In this document: positions 1-7,739 of the stretch, one piece after another
How the letters are laid out: the number at the start of each line of letters is the position of its first letter
Position numbering within the stretch: the first letter of the stretch is position 1
DNA from: JBEHWX01 sp048498995
Lineage (GTDB): Bacteria > Bacteroidota > Ignavibacteria > OLB7
DNA length: 25,711 bases
Assembly: GCA_048498995.1 (NCBI GenBank)
Contig: JBEHWX010000087.1
Coordinates: 1-25,711, forward strand
Direction: 5' to 3'
The notes under the pieces: generated by a model
What the model was told of the DNA's origin: nothing
The model's input: only the letters and a program-made list of their open reading frames with translations
The model's database searches: none
Translations under genes and position numbers: made by a program

Positions 1-945
1 CGAGGCAAACAGCGCAAGCGGGGTGGAGGGGGAGCGCCAGAGCGCGGGCGCGGCCACCACGCCGGCCGGCGTCACGATCGTGACGCTCGAGGGGGCCAGG
101 CCGGCCGTGTCGATCGGCTCGCTGAAGCGAAGCTCGGTCCGGCTCCGGTTGATCGAGACGACCGAGTAGAGCGCCGGAGCGGTCTGATCGTCCGGCGCCG
201 GACGAAGCCGGATGCGGACGCCGGTCACGATCGAGCCGGCCGAATCGATCCGCGTGTCGGATTGCGGAACGCCGTAGGCATCGGTGCCGGGGGCGAAGAG
301 CTGATCGTTCGCGTCGTCGGCCACGGCGAAGAGACGGAAGCGTCCGGGAGGGAGTCCCTCCACGGTGAAGCGTCCATCGTCGCCGACGGGCGCGATGAAA
401 TCGGGGCGGAGCGTGTCCGGACGGAACGACGCGGCGAAGGCGGTGCTGTCGGTCGGGATCTGGTAGGCGAAGACGTAGGCGCGCCGCTTGGCGAGCCCCT
501 CGACGGTGCCGGCGATCCTGGCGCTGTCGATCCGCGCGCCGGTGGCGAAGCGGATCGAGAAGGGGCGCCCGAGGCGGTTGCCGTTCAGGTCGACGATGCC
601 GGCGCCGAAGGTGACGGTGTAGGTGCGGTTCTCGAGCAGCGGCTGCTGGAAGGTGAGATAGAGCGTTCGTCCGCTCCAGTCGTACTCCGGCGGCGTGGCC
701 GGAATCGGCGTGATCACCACGTTGGCCGGCACGCCCGATTCCTCCACGTACTCGCTGAACTCGACGGTCAGCGTCCGCTCGGAGTAGCCGACCGTGCCGC
801 TGACCGGAATGGAGGAGACCACGCGCGGGGCGGTGGTGTCCGGAGGGCCGCCGGGCGGGGGAGTTCCCATGCCGGTGCCGCAGGCCGAGAGCGCCGCGGC
901 GACGAGCGCCAGAAGAAGTATGCTGCAGGCAGAGCGAGCGATCAC
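1..945 (-). CDS. Ig-like domain lipoprotein (partial, C-terminus beyond window)
   Basis: The minus-strand frame is open from a GTG at 945 to the window edge (315 codons seen); the 3' end is missing. The N-terminus has Arg4, a hydrophobic stretch and a lipobox LSAC with Cys at residue 22, so this is probably a lipid-anchored envelope protein. After a Gly/Pro-rich linker comes an Ig-like fold of the SbsA/Big_5 type (about residues 31-130; key segments FSEYVEESGV, TYTVTFGAGI and DLNGNRLG). A carboxypeptidase-regulatory-like segment with GRFTVEGLPPGRF follows, and a second Ig-like unit begins near residue 265 (LRFSEPIDTAG). Proteins with this layout are common in Bacteroidota and relatives, where the role is usually unknown. 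An in-frame GTG at 975 is an alternative start. It lies 73 bases downstream of the 251-residue protein gene on the same strand, so co-transcription is possible. Confidence 0.8.
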   Translation of the reverse strand, partial: MIARSACSILLLALVAAALSACGTGMGTPPPGGPPDTTAPRVVSSIPVSGTVGYSERTLTVEFSEYVEESGVPANVVITPIPATPPEYDWSGRTLYLTFQQPLLENRTYTVTFGAGIVDLNGNRLGRPFSIRFATGARIDSARIAGTVEGLAKRRAYVFAYQIPTDSTAFAASFRPDTLRPDFIAPVGDDGRFTVEGLPPGRFRLFAVADDANDQLFAPGTDAYGVPQSDTRIDSAGSIVTGVRIRLRPAPDDQTAPALYSVVSINRSRTELRFSEPIDTAGLAPSSVTIVTPAGVVAAPALWRSPSTPLALFAS

Positions 946-1018
946 GAGGCTATCGGATTCGTTGTCGATCCCCACGCGGCGCGCGGAGCTCCGAGCCGGC
1001 AAAGGTACGGGAAGAGAA

Positions 1019-1774
1019 TCACACCAGGACCACCTTCCGCGCGCGCTGCTGAAGGTTCAGCCCCTCGCCATCGCCCCAGGCGGTCTCGTAGTTCTGCGCG
1101 AACCCGAGCACGCCGTACTTGCTCACCGACTCGTGCAGCTCGTCATCGTCCAGGTCGGCTATCCCCTCCACGTTCTGCGAAAATCCGGGATGCTCATCGT
1201 ACTTGGTCGGGTTGACCACCGAGAAGATCTGCGGCACGTCCAGCGTCTCCTCGCGCGGGCTCCGGTAGGCATCGTCGTGCGCCACCATGATCGCCCCGTT
1301 CCGGAACATCACGCGGTGCGTCAGCACGAATCGCCCTTCGTCCTCGACCACGAACGTGGCGTCGGTGGCGATCGTCGAGCACTTGAGGAGGAACTCGCAG
1401 AGCAGGTAGGCGTTGAACTCGTTGTCGGCCACGTGGGTGATGCCGCTGGCGATCGAGTCGTCCCGCACGCCCCCCCAGCGGACGCTGAAGAGCCCTTCCT
1501 CCACCATCGCGCGTACCGCCGCCAGCTCGTCCTGCAGCTCGATCTTCTTGGCCAGCAGCCGCTTCCGGAAGTGATACTTCGCGGTGTGGTAGGGCATGTC
1601 CGGCATCACCTCGTAATTCGGGAAGAGGATGTAGCGCTTCAGGCCGATCCGGTCGCAGCTCCAGATGAACTCGGAATTGTACCAATGCTGAAGCCGCGCG
1701 ATCTCACGCCATTGCGCGTCGCTGATCGTGTTCTCCGGCGTATCCGCGATATAATAACGTAGTGCTCGTGGCAT
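1019..1774 (-). CDS. Hypothetical protein, 251 aa
   Basis: I do not recognise this family. The protein is soluble-looking, with no signal peptide or membrane segment. It is rich in aromatic and charged residues (N-terminal RYYIADTPENTISDAQW; central YHFRKRLLAKKIELQDELAA, probably helical; C-terminal acidic ADLDDDELHES). Codon use has the strong third-position GC of its neighbours, and the frame has an orderly amino-acid mix, which supports it as real. The ATG at 1774 is the first in frame and the next residues (PRALRYYIADTPE) look like a genuine N-terminus. It is followed on the same strand by the lipoprotein gene (73-base gap) and preceded by ribE after 240 bases without a gene. No function is proposed. 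Confidence 0.75.
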   Translation of the reverse strand: MPRALRYYIADTPENTISDAQWREIARLQHWYNSEFIWSCDRIGLKRYILFPNYEVMPDMPYHTAKYHFRKRLLAKKIELQDELAAVRAMVEEGLFSVRWGGVRDDSIASGITHVADNEFNAYLLCEFLLKCSTIATDATFVVEDEGRFVLTHRVMFRNGAIMVAHDDAYRSPREETLDVPQIFSVVNPTKYDEHPGFSQNVEGIADLDDDELHESVSKYGVLGFAQNYETAWGDGEGLNLQQRARKVVLV

Positions 1775-2014
1775 GGCTCATCAGTTCATGGTTGATTCGA
1801 TTCCACCGGCGTCCGGAGCTCCGTTCGAGGAGATGTCATCACCATCGTCGTCCGGATCATCTCATCGCATCCGATCGCCCGGCATCCCCGACGCGATCAC
1901 GGATCCGGATCGACTCGGGACATGAGCCGATCCGGCCGGCGCCTCTCGTAACAGACGGGCGAGCGGCCGGCGAAGTCTGCCATCGGGAGGGAAGAAATCG
2001 ATCGCTCCCGACTC

Positions 2015-2638
2015 TCACCCCTCGATGCGCGGGAGCTCGGCCGGCGCGGCGGTGGGGGAGACGAAGTTCCTGATGTATTTCCCAACCATGTCGAACTCCA
2101 CGTTCACGCTCGCCCCGACGGTCAGATCGTGGAACGTCGTCACCTCGTGCGTGTGCGGGATGATCGATACCATGCAGCGCGCGCCGTCGGTGGCCGCGGC
2201 CGTGAGCGACACCCCGTTGATCGCGATGGAGCCGACCGGGATCACCAGCGGCGCGAACTGCTCCGGGTAGGAGATCCAGTAGATCCAGGAGCTCTCCCGC
2301 GTCTCGGCCGCCGTCACGGTCCCGACGCAGTCGACGTGCCCCTGCACGAAATGCCCCCCCAGGCGATCGCCGACCCGGAGCGCCCGCTCGAGGTTGATCC
2401 GGCGCCCCGGCGCGAAATCGCCGAGCGTGGTTTTTGCGAGCGTCTCCTCCACGGCCACCACCGTGAACGTCTCGGCCGTGAGGGCCACCACGGTCTGGCA
2501 GCAGCCGTCGAGCGCGATCGAGTCGTCGATCGCCAGCCCCTCCATCACGCGATTGCCGCTCACCGTCAGGCGAAGCGCTCCACCATCCCGCACGGCGTCG
2601 ACAATAGTGCCGACCTCTTCGATAAGTCCTGTGAACAT
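2015..2638 (-). CDS. ribE: Riboflavin synthase (alpha chain)
   Basis: It catalyses the dismutation of two 6,7-dimethyl-8-ribityllumazine molecules to riboflavin, the last step of the pathway, in the cytoplasm. The chosen start at 2638 gives the diagnostic N-terminus MFTGLIEEVG and a 207-residue product, the usual length. Two lumazine-binding repeats are visible: residues 1-95 (with SIALDGCCQTV) and about 96-200 (GGHFVQGHVD, GSIAINGVSLT, HTHEVTTF). In the first repeat many homologues have CLTV where this one has CQTV. A longer in-frame start at 2695 exists but would add 19 residues before the canonical Met. No other riboflavin gene is nearby, so it is not in a rib operon here, and no FMN-riboswitch-like sequence is evident upstream. 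Confidence 0.95.
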   Translation of the reverse strand: MFTGLIEEVGTIVDAVRDGGALRLTVSGNRVMEGLAIDDSIALDGCCQTVVALTAETFTVVAVEETLAKTTLGDFAPGRRINLERALRVGDRLGGHFVQGHVDCVGTVTAAETRESSWIYWISYPEQFAPLVIPVGSIAINGVSLTAAATDGARCMVSIIPHTHEVTTFHDLTVGASVNVEFDMVGKYIRNFVSPTAAPAELPRIEG

Positions 2639-2748
2639 GCTCGTTCGTCGATTCGTTCGAAATATATCGTAGTGCTCCAGATCGTCCCGGCGCATTGGCC
2701 GGGGGAAGCTCGGATCTGACCAACAGCCAAACCCGTCAGTCCTGGCGG

Positions 2749-3024
2749 TCAGCCCTGGCCGGCGGCCTTGGCGCGCGCCACCTCGTCCTCGATGAAATCG
2801 CGGAGCGCCGGCTTGACGAACAGCTCGTCGAGCCCCTCGGCGTGGAGGGCGCGGGCAAGCACGTTCACCCGCCGGCTGATGTCGTGCCGGCGGTTGATCA
2901 GGATGACGCGCTGCTCGTTGACCGTGCAGCCCCCGCCGTCGAAGTCTCCCACTTCCAGGCGGACTGTCACCCCCATCTGTTCGGCGAGCTGCTTCAGTTC
3001 ATCGTAGATCTGTTGATGCGTCAT
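2749..3024 (-). CDS. Conserved small hypothetical protein, 91 aa
   Basis: A small soluble protein: an N-terminal helix (MTHQQIYDELKQLAEQMG), then a strand-rich middle (VRLEVGDFDGGGCTVNEQRV, ILINRR), then helical segments (RRVNVLARALHAEG, LDELFVKPALRDFIEDEV). The GDFxGGxCxVxxxxVIxINR pattern and the closing PALRxxIE pattern resemble a small protein I associate with Bacteroidota/Chlorobiota genomes, where function is unassigned. It lies 110 bases upstream of ribE on the same strand and 135 bases downstream of the O-methyltransferase gene, also on the same strand. No enzymatic motif is visible, and the single Cys is not part of a recognisable metal site. Confidence 0.8.
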   Translation of the reverse strand: MTHQQIYDELKQLAEQMGVTVRLEVGDFDGGGCTVNEQRVILINRRHDISRRVNVLARALHAEGLDELFVKPALRDFIEDEVARAKAAGQG

Positions 3025-3159
3025 TGGCGAGAATGAAGGAGTGAGGCAGAGGGGTCGGGGACGCCTCCGCCGGTGCCGCTGAATGTTCTCCGGATCGCTT
3101 CCCGGAGCGTCGCGCGTGCTCCGCTCCGGGATATTCCATTGCTGTTCGCTGGCCGGATC

Positions 3160-3816
3160 TTATCCGGGGAGCTTGACTCCCATGCAGACGCCGTCGCCGA
3201 TCGGGACGATGCACGACTGCAGTCCGGGGTGGGCGGCCATGGCGCGGTTGAACGCCTGCATCCCCTTCACGCTCGGGTCGTCGACGTCGTCCTCGGCGAT
3301 GCGTCCCCAGGAGAGGGCGTTGTCGCCGGCGATCAGGCCGCCGGTCCTGACCATCGGGTAGACCAGCTCCAGATAGCGGACGTAGCTCGGCTTGTCGGCA
3401 TCGATGAAGACCAGATCGTAGGGACCGCTGCCGGCCAGCTCACGCTCCAGCACGTCGACGCCGGCGCCGACGATCACGCGGACTTTCTCGGAGAGCCCGG
3501 CGCGCTCGATCTGCCGGCGCGCGAACTCGGCGTGCATCGGGTCGCGCTCGATCGTCGTCAGGCGTCCATCCTCCGGGAGGGCGCGGGCCATGTTGATGGC
3601 GCTGTAGCCGGCCAGCGTGCCGATCTCGAGGATCGACCTGGTGCCGGTGGCCCTGATGAGGACCTGGAGGAACGCTCCCTGCTCGGAGCTGATCTGGATC
3701 GGCGGGATGCCCGCGGCGTCCGCCTCGCGCCTGAGCTCGTGCAGCAGCTCGTCCTCGGCCGGGAAGAGACGGTTCATGTAGTCGACCAGATGGTCGTTCA
3801 GTGGAGTCCCTTTCAT
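3160..3816 (-). CDS. SAM-dependent O-methyltransferase (Methyltransf_3 / CCoAOMT-like)
   Basis: A 218-residue class I SAM-dependent methyltransferase of the caffeoyl-CoA/catechol O-methyltransferase type, probably a cytosolic, divalent-metal-dependent enzyme acting on a vicinal-diol small molecule. Visible motifs are the SAM-binding EIGTLAGYS at residues 64-72, an acidic ribose-binding position in TTIERDP (87-93), metal-ligand segment FIDADK (137-142) and the second metal pair DN (165-166). The ATG at 3816 gives the typical start MKGTPLNDHLVDYMN; the frame extends upstream to 4089 but that part has no family character. It is divergent from the first kinase gene across 325 bases. The substrate cannot be told from sequence. 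Confidence 0.9.
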   Translation of the reverse strand: MKGTPLNDHLVDYMNRLFPAEDELLHELRREADAAGIPPIQISSEQGAFLQVLIRATGTRSILEIGTLAGYSAINMARALPEDGRLTTIERDPMHAEFARRQIERAGLSEKVRVIVGAGVDVLERELAGSGPYDLVFIDADKPSYVRYLELVYPMVRTGGLIAGDNALSWGRIAEDDVDDPSVKGMQAFNRAMAAHPGLQSCIVPIGDGVCMGVKLPG

Positions 3817-4141
3817 GATCGGGTGCTGATGTATGTGTGAGGAATCTGCCGGAAGCTCCCAATCTAACACCGAAGCAACCTTTGCCAATGCCCCGGGCGC
3901 ATCGGGGGCGGGAGGGGGAAGGCGTCCGGATCTCCCGTAAAACCGCCTGAAATCCGTTGATTTCATCCCGCCGGACGCTCGCGCCACCTGTAAAAAGAGG
4001 TACGCCGCTCCGGTGGGCCATCTCCACTCTCCCTTCGGACACCGTGGCAAGGTTCTTGACTGTCTGAGAGGGGCGGGTCTCCGCCCCACGATTTCTAACC
4101 CGTTATCCGGAAGTGATCCCGACGTGGTGTCAGAACAGACA
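3817..4141. other. Divergent intergenic region, O-methyltransferase / kinase 1
   Basis: 325 bases separate the two divergent genes. It holds the tentative minus-strand promoter at 3861-3888 and a GC-rich perfect hairpin at 4070-4087 (stem GGGGCGG/CCGCCCC, loop GTCT) 54 bases before the kinase ATG. A TTGACT hexamer at 4056-4061 lacks a matching -10 box. The kinase frame is open through part of this region (ATG at 4013), but the translated extension looks non-genic. Confidence 0.6.
3861..3888 (-). promoter_or_regulatory. Possible sigma70-type promoter for the O-methyltransferase gene
   Basis: On the minus strand TTGGCA (complement of 3883-3888) is followed after 16 bases by TAGATT (complement of 3861-3866), 45 bases upstream of the ATG at 3816. 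The -35-like box matches consensus at 5 of 6 positions and the -10-like box at 4 of 6. Support is by position and consensus only. Confidence 0.35.
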
Positions 4142-5794
4142 ATGGTGCCGAATAACCGGCGACTGGCCGGCAGCTACGAGCTCCTCGAGGAGATCGGAGC
4201 CGGCGGCATGGGGCGTGTCTGGCGCGCGCGGCACATCGCCGATGGCTCCGTCGTCGCCGTCAAGGTGATCTCCATCGACGACGTCGATGCCGGCTATGAG
4301 CGCCGGTTCCGTCGCGAGCCGGAGATTCAGAGCGGACTCGGACATCGGAACATCGTCAGGCTGATCGACTGGTTCCGCGTCAGCGACCGGTTCCTGCTGG
4401 TGATGGAATACGTCGACGGCGAGACGCTCGCCGCCCGTATCGGACGGGAGGGTCCGCTGCCGGTGCCGGTCGTTCTGGATCTGGCCCGCCAGCTCCTGGA
4501 TGCCGTCGGGCACCTGCACGAGCTCGGCATCCTTCATCGGGACATAAAGCCCTCGAACATTCTGGTGACGCGCGACGGCACGCTCAAGCTCGCCGACTTC
4601 GGCATCGCCCGCTACACCTGGCAGCAGCAGGGAACGCTCACGCGCCACGGCATCGGCACGCCGGAGTATATGTCGCCGGAGCAGACGCGGGGGGAGGCGA
4701 TCGACGAGCGGAGCGATATCTACGCCATCGGCATCACCCTCTACGAGATGCTCACCGGCCGGAATCCCTTCGCGACCGGCCGGGAAACGCCCGCCGATTA
4801 CATGCGTGTTATCGACGCGGTGCTCAACGAGGCGCCCCCCGATCCGCGCCGCGCGCGTCCGGAGCTCTCCGACGGCATGGTGGCGCTGCTCCGCGCGGTG
4901 ACCGCCAAGGCCAAGGGGGTACGCCCAGCCTCCTGCGCCGAGCTCCGCCGGATGCTCGATGCCGCCGCCGGATCCGAAGATCCATCCGTGCCCGCTCCGT
5001 CCGGCGCGGTGCTGGAGGAGGTGGCGCCAACCGAAGCGACGGTGGCGGGCGTGGCTCCGGCCGGTGCGTGGAGCGCCTGGGAGACGGAGCTGAGGAGCCA
5101 TCTCGGCACCCGGCCCGGACGCCGACAGGCGATCGCGATCCTGGCGCTGCTGGTCCTCGGCGTGGCGGCGCTGGCCGCCGCCCTGAGCGGCGGAGGCTCC
5201 GACGATTCCGACGTGGCCCGAGCGCTTCTGCCGGAGGATCCCGGCACCGTGGCCGCCTCCCTGGCGGGGAGGTACGAGCGTTACGTCGCGGAGGACCAGC
5301 CCGATTCCCTTCTTTCCCTGTATGGTCCCGGACCGGTCGATTATTTCGGCCGCCGGCACCTCGCGGCCAACGAGCTCCGGCCGGCGCTAGTCAGCCGGAT
5401 CGAGCGCGTCGGGAGCCGCGGGCTCGACGTTCGCGTGATGGCGGCCACGTGGCTCGGCGACACCGCGATCGATGCACGCTGGATGGCGATGCGTCCGGGA
5501 GGAGATTCGGCCGAGGAGCGGCTGCTGCTGAAACCGTCCGACGGAGCTTGGCTGATCGCCTCGCACGCCGGCCAAGAGCTTCCGCCGGACGCGGACGGCT
5601 CCACGGCCGGCACCTCCGCCAGGCATACCTCCGCGGCGCGCGTTTCATCGCGACGGGAGCCGGCGAGGGTGGCGCCGCCGCCCGGTCCCCGGGAGCTGGT
5701 GTTCGAGCCGCGCGCGCCGAAGGGAAAGAAGTGGAAAGGAGAGCCGAAAGAAGGGGGGAAGGGGCACGGAAAGGGACGCCACGGCGGGGATTGA
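4142..5794 (+). CDS. Membrane Ser/Thr protein kinase 1 with NTF2-like extracytoplasmic domain
   Basis: A 550-residue transmembrane Hanks-type kinase. The kinase domain (about 12-275) has the Gly-rich loop IGAGGMGRVWRA, Lys41 in VAVKVI, catalytic HRDIKPSN (132-139), DFG (152-154) and GTPEYMSPEQ (172-181), so it should be active. A Pro/Ala linker leads to one membrane helix (about 330-349). The extracytoplasmic part (about 365-480) resembles an NTF2-like/DUF4440 fold and is homologous to that of the next gene, ending in WLIASHAGQEL. No PASTA repeats are present. The tail is strikingly basic and Gly-rich (about 525-550, KGKKWKGEP... KGHGKGRHGGD). The ATG at 4142 is preferred; GTG codons at 4124/4127 and an ATG at 4013 are alternatives. 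It is the first gene of the kinase/phosphatase/FHA/cell-wall cluster. Confidence 0.92.
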   Translation: MVPNNRRLAGSYELLEEIGAGGMGRVWRARHIADGSVVAVKVISIDDVDAGYERRFRREPEIQSGLGHRNIVRLIDWFRVSDRFLLVMEYVDGETLAARIGREGPLPVPVVLDLARQLLDAVGHLHELGILHRDIKPSNILVTRDGTLKLADFGIARYTWQQQGTLTRHGIGTPEYMSPEQTRGEAIDERSDIYAIGITLYEMLTGRNPFATGRETPADYMRVIDAVLNEAPPDPRRARPELSDGMVALLRAVTAKAKGVRPASCAELRRMLDAAAGSEDPSVPAPSGAVLEEVAPTEATVAGVAPAGAWSAWETELRSHLGTRPGRRQAIAILALLVLGVAALAAALSGGGSDDSDVARALLPEDPGTVAASLAGRYERYVAEDQPDSLLSLYGPGPVDYFGRRHLAANELRPALVSRIERVGSRGLDVRVMAATWLGDTAIDARWMAMRPGGDSAEERLLLKPSDGAWLIASHAGQELPPDADGSTAGTSARHTSAARVSSRREPARVAPPPGPRELVFEPRAPKGKKWKGEPKEGGKGHGKGRHGGD

Positions 5795-5821
5795 CCTTTC
5801 CGTCCGATCCCCGAGCATTAT
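5791..5821 (+). promoter_or_regulatory. Possible promoter for kinase 2
   Basis: TTGACC (5791-5796, overlapping the stop codon of kinase 1) is followed after 19 bases by CATTAT (5816-5821). The -35-like box matches consensus at 5 of 6 and the -10-like box at 4 of 6; the spacer is slightly long. It would start a transcript about 35 bases before the GTG at 5863, so kinase 2 may be transcribed both by read-through and on its own. Confidence 0.4.
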
Positions 5822-5862
5822 AGGTGTACTCCGTGTAACTTTGCCCCAGGTCACCGGACTCG

Positions 5863-7629
5863 GTGATCCCAATCAACCAAACATCGTCGAGCGTGCCAGA
5901 TTCGTTTTCCGACAACTCCGCCGCGCAGGAAGCGCGCCGGGTGAACAACTACGAGCTTCTCGATGAAATCGGCTCCGGCGGCATGAGCCGCGTCTTCCGC
6001 GCACGGAAGGTCGGTACCGACGAGATGGTCGCGGTGAAGGTGATTCGGATCGAGAACGTCGCCTCCGACTACGAGCGCCGGCTTCGGCGCGAGCCGGAGG
6101 TGCAGCAGGGACTCGGCCACGAGAACATCGTCCGCCTGATCGACTGGTTCCGTATCCGCGACGAGTTCTTCCTGGTGATGGAGTTCATCGAGGGGCGCTC
6201 CCTTGCCCAGGTGATCTACAAGGAATCCGGTCCGCTTCCGCTGGATCGGACCCGACACTACTTCCGCCAGCTCCTGCGCGCGGTCAATCATCTCCACTCC
6301 CTCGGCATCATCCATCGCGACATCAAGCCGTCGAACGTCCTGATCCAGCCGAACGACGTGGTGAAGCTGGCCGACTTCGGGATCGCGAAGTTCACCTGGC
6401 AGCAGGGGGAGACCAAGACGCAGAAGGGGCTCGGCACGCCGGAGTACATGTCGCCGGAACAGGCGCGCGGCACCCAGATCGATCACCGCACCGATATCTA
6501 TTCGCTCGGCATCACGCTCTACGAGATGCTCACCGGGCGCAAGCCGTTCGCGCGCGACGAGGCCACGCCGGTCGCGTACGTGGAGGTGATCAACGACATC
6601 CTCACCAAGCCGCTCCCCGATCCGCGACAGTTCCAGCCGTCGATCCCGGCCGCGCTGGTCCGCCTGCTGAATAAGGCGGCGGCGAAGGATCCGGGCGATC
6701 GTTTCCAGAGCGCCTCGGAGTTCCTGGGAGCGCTCGAGCTGGTGGAGGAGAACGAGATCTCGCCGGCCACCGTCGCCATCGGCGACCTGCCGGGGGCTTC
6801 ACGTCCGTCGGCGCCGCCGCCGCCGGGAGCACCGGGCGCCACGCGCGTTGCACCGGCCTACGTCCCGCCGGATCTTCGCGAGCCGGAGCCGTCGCGCGGC
6901 TCCTCCGGACGCACCGCGCTGCTGGTGACGCTGCTCGTTCTGGCGCTCGGCGCGGCCGCCTACTTCGGCTACCGCCAGTACTCCGGACGCGGCGGCGGAC
7001 TCAAGCCGCTCAACGATACCAACGCCGTGGAGATCTCGACCTCGCTCGCCGCCGACTTCCAGGAGTGGTCGCGCCAGCGGAACGCCGAGGCGATCGCCTC
7101 GCTCTACGCCGAGGACAGCGTGCAGTACCTCCGGCTGAAGAACGCGACCCGCAAACAGGTCCTGGACGATATCCAGAAGTTCAACGCGCGGATCACGGCC
7201 ACCGACCAGTTCGATATCAAGGTGCGCCGCGCCAACGCCGTCGATGATTCGACGATCAACACCGAGTGGATCATCACCTATCAGTACCAGCGGAACGACG
7301 GCGCGATCCTCAGCGGATCGACCTCGAACATCCTGACGCTCCGCTGGTTCGACGGGGATTGGCTGATCACCAGGCAGACGCAGAACTGGATCAAGCGGGA
7401 CGTGACCACGCCGGCGCCGGTGGATACCACCGTGGCCGCGCCGCCGACCGGCGTCGACGGACCGACCGAGCCCTCCGGTGAGGTGCGCGATACGATCCGA
7501 TCCTCGGAGGTCGATACCATCCGGCACGAGCCGCCGCCGACGCAGCCGCGCGACACGGCCATCTGGCGACCGCGCTCCGATACCGGACGCTCCGGAACCC
7601 CGACCGAGTATCAGTCGCGCCCGCGTTGA
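5863..7629 (+). CDS. Membrane Ser/Thr protein kinase 2 with NTF2-like extracytoplasmic domain
   Basis: A 588-residue paralogue of the preceding kinase. The kinase domain (about 30-290) has IGSGGMSRVFRA, Lys59 in VAVKVI, HRDIKPSN (151-158), DFG (171-173) and GTPEYMSPEQ (191-200). A Pro/Gly/Ala-rich linker precedes a membrane helix (about 350-370). The extracytoplasmic NTF2-like domain (about 387-510) shows IASLYAEDSVQYL and the closing strand FDGDWLITRQTQNW, pairing with the equivalent parts of kinase 1. The C-terminal 75 residues are Pro-rich with repeated Asp-Thr pairs, like the tail of the phosphatase that follows. The GTG at 5863 is the first possible start; GTG at 5893 would remove ten residues without affecting any domain. 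The two kinases most likely arose by tandem duplication and have diverged outside the kinase core. Confidence 0.93.
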   Translation: MIPINQTSSSVPDSFSDNSAAQEARRVNNYELLDEIGSGGMSRVFRARKVGTDEMVAVKVIRIENVASDYERRLRREPEVQQGLGHENIVRLIDWFRIRDEFFLVMEFIEGRSLAQVIYKESGPLPLDRTRHYFRQLLRAVNHLHSLGIIHRDIKPSNVLIQPNDVVKLADFGIAKFTWQQGETKTQKGLGTPEYMSPEQARGTQIDHRTDIYSLGITLYEMLTGRKPFARDEATPVAYVEVINDILTKPLPDPRQFQPSIPAALVRLLNKAAAKDPGDRFQSASEFLGALELVEENEISPATVAIGDLPGASRPSAPPPPGAPGATRVAPAYVPPDLREPEPSRGSSGRTALLVTLLVLALGAAAYFGYRQYSGRGGGLKPLNDTNAVEISTSLAADFQEWSRQRNAEAIASLYAEDSVQYLRLKNATRKQVLDDIQKFNARITATDQFDIKVRRANAVDDSTINTEWIITYQYQRNDGAILSGSTSNILTLRWFDGDWLITRQTQNWIKRDVTTPAPVDTTVAAPPTGVDGPTEPSGEVRDTIRSSEVDTIRHEPPPTQPRDTAIWRPRSDTGRSGTPTEYQSRPR

Positions 7630-7661
7630 GCGGGGGAGAGCTCCCTCCAGTGGCCCCCCGC
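7630..7661 (+). other. GC-rich hairpin just after kinase 2
   Basis: Directly after the stop codon of kinase 2, GCGGGGG (7630-7636) can pair with CCCCCGC (7655-7661) around an 18-base loop. There is no T-tract, so it is not a convincing intrinsic terminator; it could protect the 3' end of a processed transcript or have no function. Confidence 0.25.
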
Positions 7662-7739
7662 GCGCCGGGAGCAACGGTGCCCCCCGTGCCGTGACAGGAC
7701 CGAAGGACGTTTGATTCATCGTATGAGGTAGAGACTACC

